DNA of 64,000 nucleotides, taken from contig CM049316.1 of the NCBI GenBank assembly GCA_026874595.1, positions 55,749,676-55,813,675 on the forward strand, in the 5' to 3' direction. This DNA comes from Sipunculus nudus (Eukaryota > Annelida > Sipuncula > Golfingiida > Sipunculidae). The translations under genes were made by a program, and so were the position numbers. Below are positions 11,216 to 23,000 of the stretch, piece after piece (the first letter of the stretch is position 1; the number at the start of each line of letters is the position of its first letter). The notes under the pieces were generated by a model, which did not search any database, was not told the DNA's origin, and worked only from the letters and a program-made list of their open reading frames with translations.

Positions 11216-11994
11216 TATTAAATAATTATGAATAAACATTTTACCTGTAAGCACTTTTGAATTAAATTTCATATCCTGTATGTACAGTATATGCAAGGGT
11301 TTTGTAACTCCCACCATTCCCAACCACTCATCTGTCCTTCATCAAGTCCTCCAACCGGTGGAGTGGGAACATTATTGAGACTATAATTTTATAAAATGGA
11401 AAAAAATGGTTAAATAAAAATATTGCATCTTATTGGACAAATGTGTAAACTGCTGAGCTGTCGACAGCTTATCAAAAAGCCAACCAATGATCATGGTGAA
11501 AGTATAGATTTTATATTGAATTCACAAATGCTTATATGTTTCAGTTTCAAAATTAGGAAACACATGGTCAGATCACAAAATATTAGTTGCAACAGTTTCA
11601 ACATATCAACCAGCCATGGCCTATATTACCTCTTCCTCTCAGACTTTATCTCGACTTATTATTTTTTTTATTTTTACCTTCAAAGTCAACTTCAGTTGAG
11701 CACAGTGACCCATGGGTCCCTTGTGGCCATAAGTTAGCTTTTTTCCAAATGAGTACTAAAATAGTCTTTCTGCAAAACTGTTTCAACTTCTGTATCATTG
11801 CACAAAAATAATTCTTAGGAGGCCTTTGTTCAAGTTACTTATTTCGCAGAATTATTGGACCTTTACCAATTAAAGAACTACATCTTTAATTATTCTCAAC
11901 ATTTTGATAAAAAATTCTTATGGATATGTCAGCTTGATAAAAAGCATTATAGACAAAGTCTTTCAGTATGTGTAGACAGATTTACCAATGTGGC
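11216..11994. other. Intergenic, no feature supported
   Basis: AT-rich with short chance open frames. Nothing recognised. Confidence 0.5.
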
Positions 11995-13045
11995 AAAGAT
12001 TGTGTCTGAATCTATAAATAGCTCTGCAGACTGCCAACTTTTTCAGATTTGGCAACAGGCCAAAGGTCAGTCTATTTATTGCTTTGGCAAATTGCCAACT
12101 GTATCAGATTATATAACAGATATAAAGTTCACTCAGTGCAGCCACGTACAGGTCTAGAGAACACCCGATGCAGCCAGGTTCAGGTCAAGAGTTCACTCAG
12201 TGCAATAGCTGCAGCTAGCAATTTGTTCTGGTTCACTAGGGGCACCTGCCTTTCTTACCTAAACCTGGTCAGCCAAATTCAAGTTAAATGTATTGGCCTG
12301 ATATTTTGATCTTTCCATGCATCTTTGATGACTTTCTCGTACACAAGACTGGTGTCGCCACCTACAATGACTTGTGGAGGAGGGAATTGATATATCAGCC
12401 TAAAATTGTGCCTATTTATACATATCAGATAGTTTCGTCTTATAAAAGACTGGTTGCGCCACCTTCAGTTCTTGCACAGCGTATGTCCCTGCTTATTTTT
12501 CAGGAGGGGTTAGATATATAAGCCTGAAATTGGGCATATGTTTACAACTCAGATAGTTTCGTCGTATGCAAGACAAGTGGTACCACCTACAATAATTGTT
12601 GTAGTGTATGCTCCTGCTTATTCCTCAGGAGTGTCTTGACATATCAGCTTGAAATAATACATGTCGATACATCTCGGATAGTTTTGTTGTATACAAGACT
12701 TGTGGCATCATCTGCAATGGTTTCATGCATCTGTATACATAGCTGAAGAGTGGATTGAAGAATCTGCTTGAAATTTGTATGCTGATACATCTTTGATGGC
12801 TTTCTTGTGCACAAGATTTTTAGGTGCCACCCACAATTATTTTTGTGTTTTGTGCACCCATGCCAGTATTTTAGCAGTGACTTTTATGTAATTGATGTAT
12901 GTCTTCGAGTTCAAAATCTCCAGTGCTTGCATTGTACATATACATGTCACACATGTTCTGGTAAAGTAACGTTCAAGCATGGAAGCATTATACCTGGTGT
13001 ATGTCTTATTGCACAGATTCACATAAGGCCTGTAGGCCTTATTAT
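11995..13045 (+). repeat. Old interspersed repeat (copy 2, uninterrupted)
   Basis: The left part matches 7384-8034 and the right part matches 11001-11215, now contiguous except for a series of diverged modules with GTGCCACC or GTCGCCACC about every 100-110 bp between about 12340 and 12830. It serves as the empty-site comparison for the insertion in copy 1. Confidence 0.75.
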
Positions 13046-13850
13046 TGATCCTAACTGAAAGTCGCCTGAGCTAGAGCGATCACTATTTGTCCGTCGTCCA
13101 TCCGGCCGGCCCTCCGTCAGTTTGGTCGACCGTTAATAAGGCATAAATCGAATCTGCTAGTTCTAGAAACTTCTAAATGAACACCCATATCGGTCCATAA
13201 AAAATCTCCATGGAAACCTGAAATTAAGTCATTGTCACCTATATCTTCTGAGCCATTTTGCTCGAAAGTACTCCACAAGATAATTAAAATTTGAAACAAA
13301 AGCTCCAATATCTGAATAACTAATGCGTTGATTGCCATGATTCTGTCCATGCATATTGATCATGGAGTGTTTCATCAGTTTCTGAATACAGGTGATACAA
13401 CCTGTAATTTATCTATTTTTTACGCATTTCTATCTTAATTTTTGAGAACTTCAGACGAAGCAGTCGATGGGGCACAAATTGCATCCATTTGACTATGAAT
13501 CTTCTAACACCACATTCAAGGATATCCTTGGTAAATCTCTGTTGGAACCTGAAATAAGGACATGGTGATATGTATTCTAAAAGAATTGTAAAATAATATT
13601 ATTTGAGCGGTAGGGCAAATTTGCATGATTGGTTACAGTTGGACGTAGAAACGTCTAATTTGATTAAGTTCCAGGGAGGTTCCTGTATTTGACAGACCAT
13701 GATGTAGCACTCTATAAGTCAGATCGGCACAAATTGTAGCAGTTTGAGGAAGAAACTTCTAACATCATCCAAGGAGTATCTGGTAAAATCTGGGAAAGCC
13801 TAAATAAGGACATCTGTGATACTTGCGTTTTGAAATTTTCAAATTGCCAT
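13046..13850 (+). repeat. Diverged tandem repeat, unit roughly 250-290 bp
   Basis: Three degenerate copies share AGAAACTTCTAA-type text, GGCACAAATTG, and GAAAGCCTAAATAAGGACAT or GGAACCTGAAATAAGGACAT. It begins after GATCCTAACTGAAAGTCGCC. No coding capacity. Confidence 0.6.
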
Positions 13851-16800
13851 GTATGGGTGCACCTGATTTAGGTGCCGGAATACTCATAAAGAGCAATCTG
13901 CAGACACTGTGAGGGATAGGAAGCTTTACTAATCCAGGACACTTCACAAGTATACTTTAGAGACTGCTTCAGTGTACTACAGCACTTTTGCATGAGTATG
14001 CGGCCCTGAGAGGGGTTGTGGTTCTCATTCCACAAACACCCTACGAGAATTCTGCATCTCTCTAATTCCGAATTTCGCTCCCCTCTGTAGCAAATTTTGG
14101 ACATTTTGTTCTCCTCATCCAGAAGATATACAGATTTTAAGTGTAGGTGGACTTCAAAGTCCAAATCCCACAGTCATAAAAAAAATTCTGATTTTTTCCC
14201 CGGCTCTGCGCCTCTCAACTTTCTTTCTGTTATCAATTAAAAAAAATTCTTTGGGGCCATTTGGGACCATATCTAACACATTTTGGAGACCATGCAGAAG
14301 ACAAAGTATATATTCGTGAGAGATGTTTTTTTTAACCTGTGGAAAGTGTTCCTGTAGCTTTAGCGATGGATTTCAATCTTTCTATGTCTTTGTTTGATGG
14401 ACCGTTTGAAACTCCACCGTCATCTGATGAATGATCAGACCTATCAATTTCAGCGGGTCCTGTGGAAACATGTATGGGCTCAATACGTAAGGAATCAGAA
14501 TAGGTTTGGAGTGAACGGAAATCAATTTCCAATTTCCAGAAATAGCAGAAATAATCTGAGTTGTACGTTTTTCACGTGGCGGAAATGTTAGAACTCGGAG
14601 ACATAGCAGGATAAATTTGGTGCTCTCTGTTCCCTTCAGGCTTTTTAAGGTAGAGTTCAGTAAATGTGACTGATTTTGACATTCTAGGCTATTGTGAGTT
14701 GACTGTCTGAGGTTTGAGTAAGGTTTGATAATAAAGGATCACAACTTTTGGATATTTGGACATTTCTTTGCACTGATTTGGCAGGCGAGTTTTCTGGTTT
14801 GAAATTCGAGAGTCATCATGACCAAGCTGCTCATTGTCTTATCAAGATCTGTAACCTCTGAACCACGTTTTTTAGAGAGAGGGTTTGAAAAAAGATTAAG
14901 AGAGAAAAGAGATTAAGATCACACCTGCATTAACTTTAGTCTCGGCTTTGACAAATAGAGAGAGAGGAGGGAGATAACAACTGTAATTATTCTGTATCGT
15001 GAACCCGACTTAAGGATACATGCAATTATAATGCCATTTATAATATAACATTTTGGCCAGTCTAATTGACAGACCATGCACGTGGTCTTCGCGCATTCCC
15101 AGCCCTGCTTTTATCTTTAAATGGGTGATCAATTAAGACAGCTGTTGATGGAAAATCACACACCAGCAGGAGAACATCGTGAGTGACTTAATTGCTTGAA
15201 TTAATCACCTTCCTTAGTTCAGTTTAGAATGCAAAAATGCACTGGTTATCTTCTCTTCCTATAAGAGTGAACATGTTTAAAGAAGGATCACGGAGCAATT
15301 CATGGAAAATATGATATTTGATGATATAGATATTCACTGAAAATATTCTTCTTCCGTTACATTATACCATTAGCTGAAGTGCATCGTACCCTTAGGTCAA
15401 GTACATTGTTAACATTTGGAAAACAAAGTCCAATGAAGGTTAGAAAATAGAACCATCAATGACCGAAAAATAGGAAAGTAAAAAGATGAATAATTCAATC
15501 CAACAATTTTAGGGGCAGATTGTTTTGAGGGCTTGTCTATCGTTATGACTATCTTGGCCATATGGTTCATGTGTAATGTTAACCTGTACGGTTAAATAAT
15601 TTCCTATTCCTACCAGGTTTAATTCAACAATCAGTTACAATAGAAAAGTTAATAATAATGCGGGCATTAGTAACATGTATAAGTCTGGAGAACAAAGAAT
15701 GCAGTGCAAAGTGGACCTACTTGGCCATGTGAGGTCAGCTGTGCAGCATAGGGTGTCGTCCATGGATTATGATTGCTAGGCTGGCTAGCCACCCTGTGTG
15801 ACGTCAAACGATAAGGGATAAAATAAGATCAACACAAGATATGAATAAAAAAACTGATTGTTCGTTCATGTTGATCTCCAATAGTTTTTTTTTCGTTGCT
15901 AGTGGTGTCATATATAGAATTCCTTATTTTTTTTCAACTTTGTCCGTTTATTTAGTGAGATTGGTGGGAAGTTTTAAAATGATGCACTTCATAAATAATG
16001 ATAGCATTATTCACTTCCGGTAGATATTTATTTTGTCACCCTGAAAAAAAGCTTGAACAAAACTGAGCCCCACAAAAATTATTTGTCAGAATAAAAAAGG
16101 CAGCCCTGCCTGCCCTAACTGAAAGCGTACAGGAAGGCACACCCTCCTGTCCAAACACACTTCCTGCAAATGCCTGCTGTTCCATCTATTAGCCTATGAA
16201 GGCCTATCAAAATACATTTCCAACGTTGCCAATGCAACTTTCTTCCTGTTAGGGTACTAAGACACATTTCAACTTACTGTCACAAATATATGTTGCATTT
16301 ATAATACTAATATTATCTTTTTCATTATACTAAAGAGCAAATAAAGATAATCTGTAATACATTTTCATCTTAACGAAATGAGATTCATTCAATCAGGTCT
16401 TCCCGTGCACAATAAATTAAAAGATAAATACCTCTTCTTTCGCCCTTTTTGCGTGACACATTTATCATCCTATATATTATTACTCAATTTTATTTATAAG
16501 GGTAGGCATCTTGCATGTATAAAGTAACTCAGAAATCTCATGCCCCAGTGAAACCGACTACCTTATGAACAAAGAGCTGTTGTCTCAATCAAATCTATAA
16601 CTGTAAGCTAAATTTTCACTAATTCGGACTTATTATTCACCTGAACAAGTTCATTTGCAAATGCTACTGTAAATATTTCATAGTTTGGATTTTCTGTATC
16701 AAATTCTGCTTTTGTACAAGTTTAAGTTTAATATTGATTGAATTATGGTTTAATTTAAGATTATAACAAATCTTTCCCACGCTTGTCTTATTTTGTTCCC

Positions 16801-16903
16801 AACCATCACTAACACAAACATCATTGGAACCGTATGGACAACCAACAGTTGACACTGTGTCGAAAACGTCAACATTGCATAAGTTGCACCATTTCAACCC
16901 TTA
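13851..16903. other. Intergenic, no firm feature
   Basis: Short minus-strand open frames at 14332-14532 (66 codons, Ser/Asp-rich) and 13868-14164 (98 codons) have no splice context or recognisable domain, and I treat them as unsupported. The rest is AT-rich sequence. Confidence 0.4.
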
Positions 16904-17707
16904 TTAGGGCACTGTTTGAAAAAGGGTCCTTAAGTGATCGCCTTGTCCGTCTGTCCGTCAGTGACGCTTTCTTTCGCTTGCATTATCTCAAACAGAATGC
17001 ATTTGGTCTTTCTGAAATTTAAAGTGATGATTTTTGTCTATGAGGGTTCCAGACTAATCGAATTACAGACGAATTCAGTAATCCGTCAGACCACAATCGG
17101 TGATTTTTTTTCGCGCGCAAAATCTCAAAGGGACTATGCGTAATCTTTCTTAAATTCACAGAGATGTGTTTATTAGGACTCTAGCCCGTTTATCTCAAAG
17201 ATAAAACTTTTGATTTTCTCAAATTCACAGGGATAATTTGTGTCCTTAAGAGCTCCAGTCATATCAAATTACAGAACTGCCAAGAGTCCAATGGGTACGC
17301 CAGAACAAGCTTTAAATTTCTTTCGAGCGCAGTATTTCAAAGAGACTACCTTCGAGCATTCTCATATTTACGAGGTGACTGTTGCCTCTGAGAACTCCAG
17401 CCCTTTTTATTTAATATCTACCTAACATTCATTATGGTCGCCAGAGTACAGGTTTTCTTTTGCACAATTTGACAGAACACAAGAACCTATGAGGATGTGT
17501 GCTTTAAAATTTCCTTTTAAATCCAATATGGTTTCCAGGCAAATATTTTAAAATCCTTTCGCAATAACTGGATAGATAAAGCTGTGTGTTTTTTTCTGAA
17601 AATATGCCTCTTTTAGATTATTTGTAGTGATAAATTTCAGACCAATCTGACATCCAATGTAGCCCCAGGGCTGCGATTTTGAGGACCTGGCGATCACGGG
17701 GCCCTAA
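16904..17707. mobile_element. Element with subterminal inverted repeats, GGGCCCTAA end
   Basis: TTAGGGC at 16904-16910 is inverted as GCCCTAA at 17701-17707, and GTGATCGCC at 16934-16942 is inverted as GGCGATCAC at 17689-17697. The interior has three diverged copies of a unit containing CTCAAA, GACTA and AAATTCACAG. The right end GGGGCCCTAATT is the same as at 30156-30167, so the two belong to one family. Helentron-like, non-autonomous. Confidence 0.5.
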
Positions 17708-19293
17708 TTGAGGACCTTTACGGTCCCAAACCTCCAGTTGATATTATATTGCACTAAAATGCTTGCAAGTGTGGAAATTGTTTCTCAGGTAATTAGTTTG
17801 CAGCATCTATATGCAATGAATAAAGCAAGTCTTTTATTTATCAAAGCTGGTCCTTCATAGGATTACAAAACCAAATCATGTAATAAATTACTTATTAGTG
17901 TTCCTTCCAGGTTTGTGAAGGTGCACATTTAACAAAGCATGAGGGTCTGCTTCGTGCCCCTACAGTATTATGGCATAAAGCACTCCTATAAATCAAAATT
18001 TTTCACATAAGCTCAAAATTAACAGTTTTTGAAAATTGCATGCTTTGATTTGAGGCCTGCTGGTTGATCTTGAATGGTTAAAACTATTTCATAACCATTG
18101 CATAATTAAGATAGGTGGCACTAGTTACAGTTTTTCCGCAGGTTAAATACCTGGATGTGACTGAATTAACATATATCTTGATTTTAATCACTTATGCTTC
18201 ATTTACACACTTTTACACAAGTTGGTTTGGCTGTCACTTTAGCAATAGAAATAACTATGGTAATATCACAGTCAGGGCCATGAAATATAAATCAGCATGG
18301 ATAGGCCTTAAGGGCATCTAACGGGGCCACATAGGGAATTCAAGGGGGGGGGGACTCCTATTACAAGGCCGCCAAACACCGTGGGTATGGTAGTGGTGTT
18401 ATGGGATACATTTTTCAAAATGAGTTTGTTATGGTGCAATCTAAGTAGGTATTCGTTATAAAGCATGCACAATTATATTCCTCTTTTAGGTAAAAAAGTG
18501 GTGGCCCACCATCCACCGATTGGTCTAAGTTTATATGGTGTCTTTGCCAAGTGACACAAGACATTACTGCATTTTAAGCTTGTTCTTTTCTTGTTGTCCA
18601 TATTTGATTATGGGATTTTTTTCAGTTAGATCATCCACGATGATGCTTTACGTACATAAGATTCAAATTAAAACGGAACTGCGTTATCGTGAGGCCTTTT
18701 AGATTCATGTTTTATTTGCACGGGGCCAGGAATAACCCAGAAGTCATAACCTGTCGTCAGGCCATCCAGCTAATTCCCAGCGAGAATTCGCCATTTAACT
18801 TTTGAGTTCCTGGCATAATTGGAACGGGAGACCTTAGTGTGATCCATCGCCTAAAACACGAGGCCCAATATTCTACCCTAACTTTACCCCTCATTGTCAA
18901 GGTTCTGCTAAGAATTTCATTGAACAGCGGGTCAGATTATATAACACATTAACAAGTTTACGTGTAATCTATCAATACACGTAAAATTCCCCAGATAAAG
19001 ACAATAATATATAGCTTGAAACAAAGTTGTCAAACAGTCTGCAGGCTTCATCTTTGTCACCTTAAATAACCGGCAGATATTGTTGTCACCTTATTTGAAT
19101 TATTAAATTGTCCAAGCTATAGTGCTCAAGATGGATCCATGGGCTGCCACTATTCTTATATTAATTCAATTATGAGGTTAAAAATTGGGTTCATTAACAA
19201 CAGCTGCTTCAGACAATTGACACACGAACCACGCAAGCTTCATTCATACGATGCGTAAATGGATAGTACAAAAATATAAGATATTAAACTCAT
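17708..19293. other. Intergenic spacer downstream of the VWA gene
   Basis: No gene or RNA supported on either strand. A short G run occurs at 18343-18352. Confidence 0.5.
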
Positions 19294-19299
19294 TTTATT
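19294..19299 (-). terminator. AATAAA polyadenylation signal candidate of the VWA gene
   Basis: Read on the minus strand the sequence is TTAATAAAATGAG, about 510 nt beyond the stop codon at 19808. It is the best hexamer I found in the 3' flank. Confidence 0.4.
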
Positions 19300-19807
19300 A
19301 AGAAATAATACTACAGTTGGTTCACTTTCTCACAGAGCAACATTTGTTTATGGTTAACGGAGTTGTCTTGCTTTCTTATTCACCATCATTCGTGAAACTT
19401 TTTATACTTCCTGCAGATATAAACTACAGAAAAGATGTAAAGTTTCTCCCGATTCCAGTGAAAGTTCATTAGTTACCTCTGTGCATTCATCGCAATCCCC
19501 TCTATAGTTAATGGTTTATATAAAATCGTCCTATGATGCATCTATGCACTGAAGATACCTTGAAGATAATGTCTTCATTATAAAACTCACTACTGACGTT
19601 TAAAGTGACCAAAGCATGCAATTATTCCATTTTCAAAGGTTACTTTATATGTACCCTTATCATAACACTGTTTTGTTGTCTTTGAATTTTCTTGTCATAA
19701 ATTTTCGTCTAGGTATTTTTTTTCACCTCAGGTTGGATAAAGTGTTTTTTTTTACACCTAGCAACAAGGAATGTCATCGCGTGCTTTCAGTCACAGTTAT
19801 TGTCAGT

Positions 19808-20004
19808 TTATAAACATATAGCTTCTAATAGTCTATTCACTGCATTGTCGATTTCGTTTGGTGTTCTGATGTTAATATTATGTCGTGTTGCTGGGTCACT
19901 TGCCATCGTCTTCAACAGTGCACTGTCTGTCTCGTCGCCAACGCCGATTGTGATCACTTTGATGCCGTTTCTCTTCGCCTCTTCTGCCGCCAGGGGAGTG
20001 CGCT
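19808..20004 (-). CDS. Exon 32: VWA12, last third and stop codon
   Basis: Starts KRTPLAAEEAKRNGIKVITI, then GVGDETDSALLKTMASDPA, and ends LLEAICL followed by TAA at 19808-19810. The closing Cys is two residues from the end, so the protein stops with the domain; there is no coiled coil, membrane anchor or tail. Confidence 0.93.
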
Positions 20005-23000
20005 CTGCAATGCAAAATAAAACATTCGTCACAAACGGCATAATAAACACAGTTTTCTATCATTCTTTTTAGTATCCTTTGTGTGTAACATACATTTCCC
20101 TGGATATCTGTTTCTTTCTTTCCGGCTTTTGACTTCCATAATGTCCCACGGGATAACTGGCTGTTATGAAGGTGTAATTGAAACCTCGATTTGACACGTT
20201 GTTACGGGGTGACATAAAAGCGCACCGAACTGTCTCGCTATTGAAGCTTGCTTTACTAGCAAAGCGGTTGGAACGCCGGACATGTGCGCCACCGACATGG
20301 GTTCGAGACCGAACTGTCTCGCTAGTGAAGCTTGCTTTGCTAGCGAAGCGGTTGGTACGCCGGACTTGTGCGCCACGAACATGGGTTCGGATCCGGGATC
20401 GGCAAAATGTTTTTCCCTGAAAAAATTGTCTTCGTAACAAAATAGGGGTTCGTCCGACGTGACGGTAAAACTTTGTGGCCCAGGGAATAAGCTCACCAAA
20501 GTGTGACTCCTGGGATAATTAATCATGTTTTTATAGCAGAACGCTCTTAAGAGGGGGTGTGTTACCGGTTGACATAAAAGCGGACTGAACTGTCTCGCTA
20601 GTGAAGCTTGCTTTTCTAGCGAAGCGGTTTGAACGCCGGACATGTGCGCCACCGACATGGGATCGAATCCCGGATCGGCCCAATGTTTTCCCCTGAATAA
20701 TTTATCTTCGTAACAAAATGGGGCTAGTCCAACGTGACGGTAAACTTGGCCTAGGGAATAAGTTCACCAAAGTGTGACTTCTGGATAATTAGTCTTGTTC
20801 TGATAGCAGAACGCTCTTAAGAGGGGGTGTGTTACGGGGTGTCATAAAAGCGGACCGAACTTTCTCGCTAGGGAAGTTTGTTTTTCTAGCGAAGCGGTTG
20901 GTACGCCGGACTTGTGCGCCACTGACATGGGTTCGAATCCGGGATCGGTCCAATGTTTTCCCCTGAATAATTTGTCTTCGTAACAACGTTTTCACAAAAG
21001 GTATTTCCCATTCAGTTACTGTTATATGATGTGATATAGATGATATATCAAGACAATTTTTAAGTACATTTATAAAATAAAACTATTGGTATACCTAAAA
21101 ATGATCAATATAAATGCTTCAAACTTGTTTTTTTATGATATGCACTATAGTATTTAAAAAAGAGAAATTGTACGTACTGGCATTAACTGTAGGTACACCA
21201 TCGGTTACCAGGACAAGAACATCCTCAGCGTCAGAGCGTCCGCTGCGGAGCATGTTACGTCCAGAATCGATTGCACCTGCCATATTGGTTCTTCCCATGG
21301 TGCGTTCCAGCGCAAGCGCGATGAGGTTATCTTCACGCGTCCTGTACTGGTTCAGGCGGATCCTTTCGGTCGGGTTATCGGCGAAGGAGTATGCACCAAA
21401 GTAGGTGCGACCATTTGAGAATGGGAGAGCCATGACAAGTCTTCTTGCAAAGGCCATGATGATGTTGTAGATGTGGTACACGCTTCCGCTGACGTCAGCA
21501 AGCACAACAATATCATGTCTTCTTGAGCAACCTACATTTGAGAAGAATTATATTGAATCACAAAAAATACCAACATCAGAGATTTGACTATTTTTTCAAC
21601 TTGTTCTTTGCGCGAAATTTTTAAATAAACGGGATATATACCAACTCATAAGCAGTTAATTTTTTTTTGTGAATTTTACTGGAGCAGAAATGTAATCCCC
21701 CTCTCCGTTCAAATTAGAACTATTTTTGTCATATGTTCACTGCGGAAAAAACAATGATGAATTTCCAGACAATGAGTTTTTGGAAAACACTAACGAATCG
21801 GTGATGTTTGTCTTTGAAAATAATTAACTGGTGAGCTTTGTTTAAGAAAATCCCTATTAAATACTAAATATTTGAGTTTACTTTGTGCATTTTTGCCTTT
21901 AATTTCCAAATGAATTGGTTTTAATACAAATGGGCACATTTTAGTGTTAAAGAAAAATATAAAAATCTGATCTTAAAAAATAAGGAAATGAAAACTACAA
22001 CTTGATATCATTCTTTTGGAGTTTAAGCTTGAAAATTAATACATCATTTGCTTTCTACATTATAAAACATTACTGCATTATTACATTATTTAGGTAAAAC
22101 ATTTCTCAGATATTTAATAAATAGGTTTGAAAACCATACATGGAAAACAATTATTTGGGAACTAAAGCTTTCAATAATGAGTAATGAGACGAAGACAGTA
22201 TGACAAGTTGTACTCACGTCTTTCACAGTTGATGCCAACATAGTCTCCCTGGCATTGGCACTCATAATACCTCAACTTATTTAGACACCGGGCATTGTTT
22301 CTGCACGGGTTGGAGGAACACTCATCATTTTCTGAAAGAAAGTAACAGATCATGTTGCATTGGTCTAGTGCCTTGAAGTCGAAATTTCCCCGTTAAGTAT
22401 ACATCTGAGCGTTAACTGATGAAGATTTTCTCTGAATTTTATAATTAGAGAGGTCCAGGATGCTCAAGACGCCAACACTTTTTGAGTTTCGAATTATAAC
22501 CACGTGCCCCCTAACCCTGAAAGCACCTGAAGCCTTCATTCTAAAAAACGCGGATAGGTTTGCTATTGCATCTATGACATCATGGGCTACATAAAAGATA
22601 AATATAAAAAATCCTAGTAATTTAGTCAATCTGTTTATTGATGCAAAGAAGTAAAGAAACTGCTTGGTATAATGTATGTGAATTTCTTGTCATATAAAGC
22701 CGGATCAATTATAGATGAATACCGTAAACTCGGTTTAACAAGAAAGTTGATACCCAAAATCATTCGTGAAAAGAAATAGCAGACCATACTTCCGTCCATC
22801 AGACGAAAGATATATTGATGTAACATCTGTATGGCGGTAAACGTTATTGGAACAATTTTGGTATTCTTTAAACAAAGGTGTGGTGGTTTAATAGGACCTG
22901 GCTCTATTTTATACACATTTACAATCAATTTATCTACATAAAGGCACATTTTTATCCATTACCAATGTATATATTATATATAGATGAATGCTACTCATAC

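Noticed and set aside
13868-14532. Minus-strand frames of 98 and 66 codons that look somewhat protein-like
   Set aside because: No recognisable domain, no convincing splice sites, and neighbouring repeats. Kept only as an unsupported note.
20196-20990. True tRNA genes
   Set aside because: A and B boxes are present, but acceptor and T stems do not pair well and no clear anticodon arm could be read. SINE-like units fit better.
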